A stretch of 25,725 nucleotides of DNA from Branchiostoma floridae (GCF_000003815.2 NC_049989.1:10151649-10177373); one strand, 5' to 3'. Shown: positions 1-19,823, numbered from the stretch's first letter. Program-made: numbers and translations. Notes: generated by a model from the letters alone, not told the origin.

Positions 1-727
1 GGTACCATTGCATGTACGAGTGGTACTAGTACGCAGTCGTGTTGGGTTAATTTTGAGGTCTTGCTAGATCATTCTACCTATGTACGATGTATATCTTATT
101 TCCCCACAATAGTTACAGCGTGTCACAATATAGACTAGTTCTTTTTGTTAAAATGGCAATATATTCGTGTGTGATTGATACAACACATGTTGGTGTGTAT
201 CTGCATACAAGATGAAAGGGCAAAGTCCTTTATTTTTGTATCTAATTAGAGTAGTATAAACCTCGGAGATGCAATGTCTAGTCACATTTTGGAAAAAGAA
301 AATAAGAGGTCAATATAACCAGGACTGTTACCGGAGATACTGAATTTAACATCGCCCAGTATATGATGCATGATCAAAAATATCAACTAAACTACCCGAT
401 AAGCGCACCTCAGAGAAGACGGTACAAGATATATCTATTGTTTTACGCTTCGTCAATAAACAGGAAACATTGTAGCCGTTAAAACTTAGTACTAATTTTT
501 AAGGTAGGCATGAAAAAGTTCCGGGTTATAATGTTCTGATTCGCTGCTATTGCTTTTAGCGCTGTTAGGTTGCAATATACCCATCGTAAAATAGATCCTT
601 TTTGGTTACATTTCAATCCCCGTTTTGAAACCTGTGACTATATCGTCCCCGCTTGGATAGTTAAAGCAAACAAAACGGGCGGTCCCTGGCCGTCGTCTGG
701 ACATCGTCTTGGGATTGGTCACCGTGC
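1..727. other. Non-coding AT-rich sequence, nothing recognised
   Basis: Both strands are interrupted by frequent stops, with no long open frame, no recognisable protein motif and no clear repeat. It may be upstream intergenic DNA of the gene whose promoter-like sequence follows. Confidence 0.5.
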
Positions 728-856
728 TGACGTCAGTCTGTAAACATTGACAAATAGGAACTGCACAAGTACATTTTCCAACCAATGGCAGCCCTCAGAA
801 TAGCGTCAGTTTGCTTCCCACTAAAGATCGATCACTGACTATCTAGTCAGGCGGAG
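728..856 (+). promoter_or_regulatory. Promoter-like cluster: CRE, CCAAT box, GC-rich start region
   Basis: A perfect palindromic cAMP-response element TGACGTCA lies at 728-735. A CCAAT element (ccaaccaatggcag) follows near 780, then a CpG-rich stretch leads into GAGATGGCGCGG around 854. There is no TATA box. This arrangement is typical of CpG-type housekeeping promoters. It might serve SMARCB1, whose first exon could fall in the nearby gap, but that is inference. Confidence 0.4.
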
Positions 857-936
857 ATGGCGCGGCGGACAAGGTCGGCCGAGTTAGACGCGGCGCTTCA
901 ACTGGACAGTGAACATGCACAAGCGACACAATTTCG
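857..936 (+). other. Candidate 5' exon with ATG (unverified)
   Basis: An ATG at 857 directly follows the promoter-like cluster and opens 26 codons (MARRTRSAELDAALQLDSEH and on) before a donor-like gtgaga at 937; read on without splicing, it stops a few bases later. The peptide does not resemble the conserved SMARCB1 N terminus, and the phase (2) does not fit SMARCB1 exon 2 (phase 0). It could be a non-coding first exon, the start of a gene continued in the gap, or chance. Confidence 0.2.
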
Positions 937-984
937 GTGAGAGTACCTTGCATATGATAGCATGTATTATGTGTATAATAGATA

Positions 985-1084
985 NNNNNNNNNNNNNNNN
1001 NNNNNNNNNNNNNNNNNNNNNNNNNNNNNNNNNNNNNNNNNNNNNNNNNNNNNNNNNNNNNNNNNNNNNNNNNNNNNNNNNNNN
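985..1084. other. Assembly gap (100 N)
   Basis: Exactly 100 Ns, the usual placeholder for a gap of unknown length. Real sequence could be missing here, including the conserved first coding exon of SMARCB1, which I could not find between 1 and 6249. Confidence 0.98.
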
Positions 1085-2300
1085 ATTTTGGGACTGTGGT
1101 TGCTCTGGGTTGAGTAACACTGCCAACCTTAATCTCGTGGGCCCAAATCTTACCCCAAACCGCCCGAGACCTTGGTCTTCAAAAAGTCCGCCAACATCAC
1201 GTTTCGGCAAGATAAAATATGAGTCCCATATTAACGGCATTATAGTTTTGGCATTTTTACAGCGTATTGTTGTGTAGGAATTAGTCTTCATCTGTGACCT
1301 TGTTTCGCCAGAGTTTTTTGATTTTGTTTAGAGAATATCTTTCAACGTGGAAACTTCTTGGCAGTTTGTTACTCATACCACATGTTGTTTACGGCACAAC
1401 CAGGCACAACCCTTTTGTTTTTGATCGGCCGAAGATATCAGCGCTCCATGAGGCCCTCCTGTGGAATTCCATTCGCCACCTTGCCGCCGCCGAACAACAA
1501 ACGCTTCTGTTTCTCGTGGTCATATTCATCTGTTTCCCGTGGTCTTAAAGTAAAAGATACGATTTGTTACCGGGGTCCCCGTTCTCAATCATCTTTTTCT
1601 CTGCGTTTCACTCACCCTTTATCGTCTGTGGACTAGTACAGTCAAGCACGTATCCACAGTTCTATAGTAATACTGCTGAGCACGAGTCGTCAATTAACCG
1701 ACGATTGCCGGAACTGCCATACTCCCATCCGTCCTCCGATCGCCCGCCGGCTTATCACTCTGACTGTAGCCAAAACGGTACCGGTAATCTGATCACCCAT
1801 TGTCCTCCAAGCAGTTTAATAGCGGTGAGCGTACATGTGACTTATTTCATTCTGTCTTATTACAGGCTGGTGATGATATAGCCGTTGTATACAGGATGCT
1901 TTTCCAATCACCTTTACCACCCTTCCACACGTAGAAGTTGGATATCTCTTGCAAATGCAGCCGTTTTACTTGTATGATGGACGAAATATTCTGTATACTG
2001 GTTTACGCAACCCGACGTAACAGTGTACTGCATGTTAGACCCGATAGCCGTCGCTTGTGGCTTTTAAGCCGACATGTATATTGATATTGTGATGTGCCTT
2101 CGATCATGCGAAGCCAAGCCGAGAAAGAATATTTTGTGTCATTATTTCTTATTCACGGTGGTACAATTTATTTCTGAAACTTCTTTAATGATTCAAAACT
2201 CGGGCTACACCAAAAGGTAAATGATAATGCACTTTTGTGCCCTTTGGTTATAAGAGAAATAGACCTCATCGGTCAAAGTAACAGCACGTTAGCATCACGA
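1085..2300. other. Non-coding sequence, short chance ORFs only
   Basis: Open frames of 84-105 codons between 1294 and 1881 overlap in different frames, have no recognisable domains and no convincing splice structure. No repeat family was recognised. Best read as intergenic or 5' intronic DNA. Confidence 0.45.
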
Positions 2301-2304
2301 GTAT

Positions 2305-2615
2305 TGTTGTCTGGCTGCACAAGCGTTATCGCCGGTGCAATGAGACGAGTGGGAAAAGTCTTCGCCATGCATTCGGTACGTCGTAAGTTCGATCCCCGGC
2401 CAATATAGTATGACGTGTTAAATGGTCGTGCTAATTTCTCAGCTTAGCACTCAGCATTCGGGAAAGAGTATGTAATTTGAACACACACCACAGCCAGTGT
2501 CCTGGCCCCCTACTGTAGTAATTGCATTTGTTTGGCCCAGGGTTACTCCAAGAACATGGGCGCCGCCCTATGCACCATGGAGCGGGAAGGACTTTGACTT
2601 GACATGACAATATAA
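2305..2615 (+). repeat. tRNA-derived SINE-like element
   Basis: GTTCGATCC at 2387-2395 matches the RNA polymerase III B box (GTTCGANTCC type) and is followed by ccggcc, as at the 3' end of a tRNA-related SINE head. The downstream body up to about 2615 is GC-richer than its surroundings and has no coding potential. No clear A box or target-site duplication was found, so both borders are approximate. Confidence 0.4.
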
Positions 2616-3955
2616 GCGCTGTAATTCAATATGTATGACTTTTGCTATAAATTATATCTGAATTACTTTGATGCCTTACATCACTAACGACGGCCTGTAA
2701 CTAACAGAAAACAACACTTTACCAATCCAGACATACAAAAGTTGCTAAGTTAGTATCACTATTGCAAAAATACTTCATATCAATCCTTTCTCACAATCTG
2801 TCCCCACAGGTGAACGCCGGCATGACAACCCCTAGGTTACAGGAAGAATCGACTGACAAGTACACCCCTTTGTCGCGATGGTTTGGTAACCAAATGAACA
2901 TCACAGCAATAAGAAAAAAAGGGATTCAAGCGTCACACAACCATACAAAATGAAATAACAGAAAGATATGAAATAAAAACCTTCAAACGAAACAAAACAA
3001 TCCTCATACATACACGACATCATTACGCCGAATGGTCAAGCAAAAAATATAACTTACCCACAATTCTACCCTAACGATACATAATATCGGGTATTTTGTT
3101 AAAAAATGTAATGTGCTGTATACTTGATGGTGAAACGAGTATTAAAACATGAAATCCTGGTTTATAACATCGGTAACGTCATCTTATTATACGCCATACC
3201 CAAAGCAGACTAAAGTCACACACAAAAACAAATTCCCTAGGGAATACCCGTAGAAAATACCCGTAGAAAAATTCCTCGCATGCCTGCGGAATTCCTAGAA
3301 TTCCTGTCAAACGGTCGCACACTATAAACATTAGGCTCGCCCCTGAGGCGTCGCCAAAAACAAAGGAAAATACGTAAAATAAGGCAATACGTTCGACTCC
3401 TTCCACAACAACAAACGTGATAGGCAGACAAAAAACTATACCAAATACTGTCTAAAGCCTTTCAAACAACGTAACTCACCCATAGAGCTACCAGTGATAA
3501 GTTGAAGCCTCCGACTCTTTCTTGATAAAAAAGGTCGGGCTCTGCTCCGAGCGTGCGGAAACTGGAACAACGTTGTACCTCTTCATAAAGGCTCCTATGG
3601 CGAAAAGACGGGGTAAACAGCAGTCCTAGCGGTGGCTCAGCTGTATCAACATACCTAACTCAAATGAGACAACACAAAATTAATTATACCAAGCCTATTT
3701 TACCAAATAGAATCACTCACACCTGCGCACGCGAAACATGTGCGATGCGCAAACATATGCAAATTACGAGTCGCTAAACGAAATGAACGACAGAATAGTT
3801 GCTGACCAACAAAACACACCATAATCATACAAAAGGGGAAAACAGGAAAATAAAATCAAGAAGGAACAAGAAAGAAAACAGCCGAGGGATCCACTAGAAA
3901 AAACAGCCAACGTAGGAAGACAAATCAAAATGGAAAATTCCACAAGACGCCAAAA
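2616..3955. other. A-rich non-coding sequence
   Basis: No coding potential or known element was seen. Minor features: a short direct duplication of aatacccgtagaa around 3243-3268, and an A-rich, C-over-T biased stretch at about 2900-3950 that differs from the T-rich DNA further on. Confidence 0.4.
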
Positions 3956-4093
3956 ATGGCGGCGAGCTCAAAACCTTGCGTACCTGCTTGGCTTGTAAAT
4001 CCTACGCCCGTAGGAAACTACTCTATCTTCTCTGTTGTCGGCAATTTTCCCTACCCGTTCCCAGAAGGTCGTAGATATCGCATACTTGTCCTG
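3956..4093 (+). other. Candidate alternative 5' coding exon (YY1-like start context)
   Basis: ATG at 3956 sits in AAAATGGCGGC, which matches the YY1 site often found at start regions of CpG promoters. The frame stays open for exactly 46 codons to a strong donor (CTG|gtgagt at 4094) and ends at phase 0, the same phase as the acceptor of SMARCB1 exon 2 at 6250. The encoded peptide (MAASSKPCVPAWLVNPTPVG and on) does not resemble the conserved SMARCB1 N terminus. It may be an alternative first exon, an unrelated short gene start, or coincidence. Confidence 0.25.
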
Positions 4094-5895
4094 GTGAGTC
4101 TCACTGTCAAAAACAGTGTTACCGGTGCTCTGCTATGGAACGTCCGGCTCATTCACAAGGCTGCTGCGTCAGTCATGCTGGGGTCGGCCGTGCCGGCGGT
4201 GTCACTTGCCTTCTCCGTCGACGTCCTTTCAGACAGTACTGCATATACCTGTGATGTCTAACAAACGCCCAAAATAAGCGTCTATTCTCGCAGTGAGGCA
4301 TGCTTTCTTCCATAACCCATACACAATGCCCGGCACGCCAGTGTCTGCGAGAAGAACGGACCTCAGCATGACAAAGAGCGATACACGTGCAAAACGCAGA
4401 CAACTCACATTCGTCCCTACGCAGCAACAACTTCTCGCAGTTTCACAAAGCAAAATAAAATACGAAATCTTCATGACACTAAAAGGGCAATCTTCGAATT
4501 CTATACTCCCTGTAAACGCAAACGAGGTAAATACTCGGTCTCTCTTCTACACCCCGAAAACCTGCTGGCGGTCTTTCTGTGGATCTTCTGTGTTTCCGTA
4601 GCCATGGCGTCGACGAACCGGCTGTGGGGAGGAGTCCGTCAAACTGCATGTGAATAGTCTATCCTGCCTTTATATGGGATTGGGTCTTCGCCTAATATAG
4701 GCATCGCCAATCACAGCGCAGGAAAGATAGTTGCATTTTGTCGCGGCAAATATATGATGAAATTCCCCTTCTAAGCAACTGCTCATTGGTTTGCGGGGAT
4801 GTTTGCTGGGTGTTTGCTCTGACTACAACAGCTTCTGAACTTTTCAAAGCTTCCATTGCCAGCAGCTTGCCATCTATAAATGGGATTGACAAGGACATTT
4901 TTCATAGTAAATTGTGCTGTTAAATTTGGCTTAGATACTACAGGAGATTTAGGTTTGGGTTGGATGGATTGAATGAAAATATCATACCACCCTGGGGACT
5001 AACTGTTGCTGCTGCATGGGGGCTACCACTATTCATATTGTCTAATGTCTATGGAACTACAGATAAAAGTATCATTGGTCAAATTATGCGAGTAACATTC
5101 CGATGTCAAGTGAATAACACCCCAGAAATAAATCTTTAATGAATATCATTGGAAGAACACAAACCAAGGAGACTTAGCAGCTGCATTAGGTCAGTACATT
5201 GAAATAGGAAGATATTAGTATATCATGTGACAGAGTAACTACATGTGCATGGGCCATCTGAGACAAAAAAAGGTAGCGTCTCAACAACTTCAAAGTACTG
5301 TGGTTGGTTACATACTTAAGAAATCCAAAATAAGTAATGTTCATCCATGTCCAAACTTACAAATTCAGAAAATGGAATTTCAGAGTCAGACTTTTGCATG
5401 GTGCACAACCAACACGGTAAAAAGCTCATTTTTCCAACCACGTACCACAGACAAAAAGGCAAAAATACACAATAGGTCTACAGAAACCCAATACATTTCA
5501 TGCAGGCCTGAGGTCTACGAACTCTTGTTTTATTTTGTGGTGTTTACTAATTTATTAGTTTTATTTGCTGAAAGCTTGTGTGATACGAGAACGGTTCAAC
5601 CCCATGTGGTGCGGCAAGTTATCCCCAGTCCAGAACACCTGTAGTACAATAGACTATATTGAACATTATAGTGGCCCTATGTATGACATAACCCAAGACA
5701 ATGGCAATTGTGGGTAAAAAAAACCTTTCATAGACTCTGTGACAGAGATCAGAATGCATGTGCGGCAACAGGAATTTTTGGTACTAATATGTCAAAGGTA
5801 AAGGCATCAATATTTAGAAAACGACCATTGTTTTGATTTTGCATAACAACGTCCAGACGGGTTTTGATCCTAAATATATGGGCCTTTACCCATAT
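4094..5895. other. Non-coding or intronic sequence
   Basis: Several open frames of 60-133 codons occur (for example 5243-5644), but none has a recognisable domain and they overlap on both strands. A Kozak-like GCCATGG at about 4601 opens only 17 codons. Probably 5' intron or intergenic DNA. Confidence 0.4.
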
Positions 5896-6114
5896 TACTG
5901 TAAATGCAGAAATATTCGCGGTGGTTTTAATGTTCATGGCTTTCACGGTGGCAGCTTCAATGCAAACTTAAAACCACCACGACATGACATTTTTCCATGA
6001 CAATATGTGATTATGTAGTATACGGCGCTTTCGCGAAATTAAAATCACCACGAACTCTCCATTTTCCCACTACCACGAAATTAAGTCCCCACAAACTTAG
6101 ATGCATTTACAGTA
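5896..6114. mobile_element. Foldback MITE, TACTGTAAATGCA terminal inverted repeats
   Basis: Left end TACTGTAAATGCA (5896-5908) and right end TGCATTTACAGTA (6102-6114) are perfect 13-bp inverted repeats around a 219-bp non-coding element. Subterminal sequence is also inverted: ttcgcggtggtttt on the left against ccaccacgaactct-type sequence on the right. There is no transposase, as expected for a non-autonomous element. It lies just upstream of SMARCB1 exon 2. Confidence 0.75.
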
Positions 6115-6249
6115 CCTTGAATTCCTGTCGCCACACATGCATTCAGTTTGTGATCTCTATGAAAGTGCCTTTATGTCAGACTCAAAGTTGAAGCCCCCTC
6201 CCTGAGATGTAAACAAAACAGGTCTAAAAAAACAACTGTTGATGTTCAG

Positions 6250-14806
<8,557 letters not shown>

Positions 14807-15270
14807 GGAACAACTGAGCCTGTAGGGTGAGAAGGAAAAGGAAAAGAAGAAGACAGCATACGTGAAAACTGCCACAGTTATAAACAGTCTCATTCCTTGT
14901 TGTCAGTGTATAAATTGTAGCATACTAGCTTTACTTACTTAGGTTTACAAGGACAGAGTGTTGAATGGCGTAGCATCAGTCTTGTTATTCTGAGGGACCA
15001 TTTTGAAGTACGTAGTACGTATTTGTGAAAATGGAAACGATGTTGTTTCTGTCAAGATACACTACAACTACAAAATCTCTATACATGTCATAACTATATG
15101 ATAATATATCAATAGTTGTTTGTGCTGTTGTAAACATCATGGAAAAATTCTTATAAGTACTCAATGGAAGTGGCCAAGAATGAACATTGGAACACCTGAA
15201 GTGATAGTTTTAGACATTAGAAAAGGAAACAAAGTAAACAAGAAATAAAAAATCTCATACTTCCATTAAG
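14807..15270 (+). other. SMARCB1 3' UTR (approximate)
   Basis: Sequence after the TAG stop is non-coding. A canonical AATAAA polyadenylation signal lies at 15244-15249, with a second at 15603-15608, so the transcript could end near 15265 or 15625. Confidence 0.5.
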
Positions 15271-16534
15271 TATTTGTCTGTCATCCCGTTATTGTGAATT
15301 TCTGTGTGATTCTATCTAAGGCTTTTTCCCACTGGCTCCCATAAGGCATATATATGTAGTAAGAAATGGCAGACAGGAAATCAGATAACCTTGTTTGGGA
15401 CCTTTGAGCTAACTTCCTGCCAGTGTGCCACATGCTTAGCATGTGCAAACAGCCAAAAGATTACCATTTTGACCTCAAATTGGACTTCCACTGAAACAGT
15501 CTGCATTTACACAATTTGTTCCTTAACTTTCTGTTTTTTTTAACGTATTAATAATTACCGACACGCAAGAAGAACACAAGTATTCCAGTTTTAAACACTA
15601 AAAATAAAACCCTACATATATGGAGGTAATGAGCGACATGCAAGACTTGAATCTCTGACAGTGGAAGTGTTCAAGTTTTTGAGAAACTACTTTCATAATC
15701 AGCAGACCTTACTCCAATCTTTTGACTACCAAGACCTTTCTTCATCCTGGGAAAATAGTAGACATTTCAAACATGGAGAATAATTCATCAGGGTTAGAGT
15801 TTGGCCCCTCATGCATAAAAATGTACCCGTGGGCCATAAATAATTATCTTTAATTTGAACAAAAAAATCATCATGTGTGATGCAAATGGACCCCTCTACC
15901 AAAATATCTGGTCAAACCTTTTCTGTAAGATGGGTTGAACGAAATCATTTTTTTCAGGCCTTGGCTACTGTGCTACTAGCCAACTATGTTTTTTCTGGAC
16001 TGGTCCTACGACAAAAACAACAACAACAATACATCGTACCTTCCCCTAGTTGAAAAACATGTATATAGTCTTTGCTTTGTGAGATTCAACAATCAGATGG
16101 CAGTATATTTAGTACAAATGTCACATATGATAGAAGTTGATAAGGAAATTAATCTTGGTGTCGCAGACACTATATGAAAGTGGACATTAAATTTGATACC
16201 CACTTTCTACATTACAAAATTGGTTTATCTTTTCATCACAGAGTATCATAAGGTGTATATGACTTACATTTTAGGCAGAACAATGGAACAGCACTGACTT
16301 TTAATATCCCCTCAGCGCTTTCACTTGTTTTGTAAACAACTGTCCAAGAAATCATTATACGCCCTGTTACTGTCACTGTAGTGTAAAGATGTCCTGATAC
16401 AAGAGACAATGTGTTTTGTGTAAACTTGGTGGATTGGCGGGCCCTTGTTTATTGTTATGATATTGTAGTACACGATACCCTAACCATATGGGAAAGTTTG
16501 AATATTCCCTTTCAATAAGCTCTAGAATATTAGT
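15271..16534. other. Intergenic sequence, nothing recognised
   Basis: AT-rich, with no coding potential beyond chance (a 63-codon frame at 15986-16177 has no homology I can recognise). It may contain the distal 3' UTR if the second polyadenylation signal is used. Confidence 0.5.
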
Positions 16535-16990
16535 GGTATCGAGTGGCTATGCTAGCAGACATGAGATTATGGATTCAATTCCTAGATAGACATTGTAACC
16601 CTAGTTCACCTTTATCCGTGGGTTAACCTATATCCGTTGTATATAGAAAAAACAAGGTATTTGGGGATAGCAAATTGACAGATGGTGGTTTCAAACCGTA
16701 TATTGAATATCTTGCAATTTCAAACGTCTGTTGACTTGATACTGTATTCCTAATTACCTTGTTTTTTTAACAACGGATATAGGCTACCCCACGAATAAAG
16801 GTTAACTAGCGTTACTAGGGAAAGGCACTTAACACGACTTTCCTCACTCCAGCCAGGCATAAAGATAGGTACCTGACTTCGGTTGGGGAGGTAAAAGGTG
16901 GTGGAAGAAGAAGGATGGGCTTCCAATACCGTGCCCTAGACACAGTGGATAACAACCTATTGCTCACAGGGCCTGAAAAATGCTATGGAA
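16535..16990 (+). repeat. SINE-like element split by a MITE
   Basis: The left part (about 16535-16595) has a degenerate polymerase III B box (ggattcaattcc, 16571-16582). The right part (16815 to about 16990) begins tagggaaaggcactt and includes gacttcggttggggaggtaa. The right part matches 24333-24439 closely. Splicing out 16596-16814 restores a plausible continuous SINE, so the MITE inserted later. Confidence 0.6.
16596..16814. mobile_element. MITE with CCTTTATCCGTGGGGTA-type inverted repeats
   Basis: The left end (taaccctagttcacc, then tttatccgtggg and cctatatccgttgt) and the right end are about 48-bp imperfect inverted repeats around 219 bp of non-coding sequence. A solo end of the same family lies at 23440-23482. 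The ends read TAAC and GTTA, which may hide a TA target duplication. Confidence 0.75.
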
Positions 16991-17073
16991 CTATTTTTAC
17001 CTTTACCTAAAATATTAGATGTTCATATTGTGATGTAGTGACAACAGTCGTAATGTGACTAGTCAAAAGAGTT

Positions 17074-17146
17074 GTCTTCTTCGTAATTTTGTAGACAAAA
17101 TAGTTGAGACTCTTAACTATTTTGTCTACAAAATTACGAAGAAGAC
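17074..17146. repeat. Perfect 32-bp-arm palindrome
   Basis: Arms 17074-17105 (starting gtcttcttcgtaatt) and 17115-17146 are exact reverse complements, separated by nine bases (gagactctt). There are no mismatches in 32 bp. No coding sequence. Confidence 0.95.
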
Positions 17147-17677
17147 TTGAGAGAGTTCCTTTTGTCACTCATTTTCATGTCAATTTTCCTTGTGAAAACA
17201 TACTAGTACAGTACAACGCTCTTACACACAATACAATCGCTGTATCACAATAGCGATTCCTTGAGTTTACACTGAATACGTTTTGTAAACTTCTTTGTCT
17301 TAACACAGAGATGGGAGAGACTTTGATATGTATTAGAATCTTCACAAGTTTGGAGTAAACCGCCTTGCACAATTATGACACTTGGGATTTAAGATCCTCT
17401 TTTCTTAGAAATAGAAGGGTTATAATAAAGTTATAACCTACGAGGACGAGGAACACATTTATACGAGCTTGAAATGACTTTTCTGTGAAAATGTTTTCCC
17501 CCGTGGTTTGTGGTATTTACTTCCGTCATATCCCGTTCCAACAAATACTACGCCCACGTGCATATGCACACCTACGCTTGCCAACTGGCTCAGTGCTATA
17601 GCTTCCGTAAGTTGTAAGTACCGTCTCCATACGAACTCGTAGGGAATCCGACGGATTTTGGAGCACGCAGACACGCC

Positions 17678-17832
17678 GTAGAACTTTGCGTGCAGGCAAA
17701 ACTTTGTGTGCCGTGTTTTGACGTACTCCCTCCCTGCTCTTTAATACCAGTCGTTCCCCACGTTTTCAGAAAGACGTGGCGGACGTGGCCTCCCCCAAAA
17801 TTACGTATTATAACTTGCACGTACCCTTAGCT
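17678..17832 (-). repeat. Dispersed repeat, inverted copy A
   Basis: The reverse complement matches 20735-20918 in blocks: agctaaggg, acgtgcaa, cgtccgccacgt, tttctgaaaacgt and cacacaaagttttgcctgca, in the same order. Non-coding, moderately diverged. Confidence 0.75.
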
Positions 17833-18337
17833 TAACTGAACCGTGGTGCACAACTTGAAGGTGCTCATTTGTAACTCGAGAGCATGTTTCGCCTCTACTA
17901 TACAACACAAAAGGATGCCGAAAACTGCTCAGGACACGACAAATGGTGCGTGAAAAACCCACTCGGCGTCGATGGAGTGAAAACATCTATCGATTGTAGT
18001 GGTACTACACTGAGTCAAGAATTGTTTATGTTGTTTGCTGGGAATGTTTTAACGGTTCTGGGTTCAAATCCCTAGTAGGCCATACCGTTTTGCCATAGGG
18101 AAATGCAATTTATACTTAATATTCTCAAGTGTAAATGAGTACTAAGCTTCGGTTTAGGACGTCATCTTGGATGGGACGTGGTGAAAAATTAAGATGGAGG
18201 TCCTGTGTTTGAGGAGAGGCCCACGGTAGGTCATTATTTATCTTCAAGAAGACGAGATAGAAGATCGTGAAGTTTTCTAACGGGTCGTGTAGCTGTCAGA
18301 GAAATCCTTTCAGTCAGAAAACTTTTCGATCGTAACT
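17833..18337. other. Intergenic spacer
   Basis: No gene recognised. ggttctgggttcaaatcccta at about 18054-18074 resembles a polymerase III B box with flanks, hinting at a SINE head here, but no A box or tail was found. Confidence 0.35.
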
Positions 18338-18767
18338 CCCAACATCTGCTTAGATATGACGTCACTCCTCCCAAGTCGGTGTGTAGTTCCCATTCACACA
18401 GCCCCTGTCATCCCAACATCTGCTTGGATATGACGTCACTACTCCCAAGGCTGTGAGTAGTTCCCATTCACACATCCCCCTGCCATCCCAACATCTGCTT
18501 GGATATGACGTCACTCCTCCCAAGTCGGCGTGTGGTTCCCATGCACACAGCCTCCCTGCCATCCTAACATCTGCTTGGATATAACGTCACTACTCCCAAG
18601 GCTGTGAGTAGTTCCCATTCACACATCCCCCTGCCATCCCAACATCTGCTTGGATATGACATCACTCCTCCCAAGTCGGTGTGTAGTACCCATTCACACG
18701 GCCCCCTTGCCATCCTAACATCTGCTTGGCTATGACGTAAACCTCCCATTCACACAGCCCCCCTGCC
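18338..18767. repeat. Minisatellite of six ~75-bp units, each with a CRE or CRE variant
   Basis: Units start at 18338, 18412, 18487, 18563, 18638 and 18714; the last has an internal deletion. Two subtypes alternate: odd units 1, 3 and 5 read cctcccaagtcggtgtg, even units 2 and 4 read actcccaaggctgtgag, giving a ~150-bp higher-order repeat. TGACGTCA is intact at 18357, 18431 and 18506, and changed at 18582 (TAACGTCA), 18657 (TGACATCA) and 18733 (TGACGTAA). Confidence 0.95.
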
Positions 18768-19641
18768 GAGCCTCTTCAAGTTGAAGACTACAGCAGGAGA
18801 GACGGAGAGTGGTGCTCAGGGTGGTTGGAGGAGCACCAATTAGGGAACATGCGGCGTTACAGAGAGGACGCACTTCCAACACTGCCCCGGACAAGTTGTC
18901 GTAGTACCAAGGAGGTTGAAAAGAAAGGATTCCAAGGATGAGGGCTCAGAGTGAACAACCTACTCTTTTTTAACTTCCTTGGTAGTATAATTGCTTAATC
19001 TCCACTAGGATGCCTGGCTTCGACTTATTTTGCACGCACATATAGATCTTGGAACTAATAGTATAAATGACACTGTTTGCTAGACTCAACATGTTGATTT
19101 ATTCATATCTATAAACATTCATATATATAGGCAAGACATTTGTATACAATTGTCTGTGTGTATGTAGGACAGTATGTGTAGCTGTAATAGATCTTGCGAA
19201 AGCCGCTGTTATGTCAATAAAGATGTTAGTTTTACCGTCGTGTACGGAGGTTGTGATTTCGGTTTGTCTCAAGGTGTTGCGTATTTGAGTGTGTTTTAGC
19301 GCGTTTGTGTGTGTGTGCAATCAAATCTCATTACTGCAATGTTCTCGTATGTCTCTCACATATCCATTTTCCGATAGGTTTGAATTCGATGTAATAACGA
19401 CACACGGTAAAGGGTTTCGTAAGGGTAACTAACTACACGCTATGGGGACAGAGACGTTTGGAAGGAGAGAGTGGACCTGGTCCGGTCAAGTAGCCCGCGA
19501 CGATGATATCGATGAAGTTATATATCGTACTATATAAGTACGAAGTATGAAGTTATATTATCGAACTATAGCGTTAAACGTAATATGAACGTTACAAACC
19601 AATTATAATTGTGATACGTACGGCGTAATAGACTGTATTCA
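18768..19641. other. Intergenic sequence
   Basis: No coding potential recognised. A small diverged tandem duplication (gaagttatat, then tcg, actata) lies at about 19513-19572. Confidence 0.45.
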
Positions 19642-19823
19642 TACAGTCAAACCTGTCTATAGCGGCCACTCAAGGGACCGGACAAATTTGGCCACTATAG
19701 ACAGGTGGCCTCTGTATAGAGGTGGTAACTTGTAGATGAAATACCCAAGGGACCGACAAAAAGTGGCCACTATGGACAGGTGGCCCCTCTGTAGAGGTGG
19801 CCCCTAATACAGGTTTGACTGTA
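19642..19823. mobile_element. 182-bp inverted-repeat element with internal duplication
   Basis: The ends TACAGTCAAACCTG and CAGGTTTGACTGTA are perfect 14-bp inverted repeats. Inside, aagggaccg, tggccactat and gacaggtggcc occur twice in direct orientation. No coding capacity; a short non-autonomous transposon or satellite-like element. Confidence 0.75.

Noticed and set aside
4601-4655. GCCATGG start with a 17-codon frame
   Set aside because: Too short, no donor and no homology, despite the good Kozak match.
5243-5644. 133-codon open frame upstream of SMARCB1 exon 2
   Set aside because: No recognisable domain, AT-rich composition like its surroundings, no splice context and no coding-like pattern.
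18054-18074. B-box-like gggttcaaatcccta as a tRNA gene
   Set aside because: No A box or acceptor stem upstream; at most a SINE remnant.
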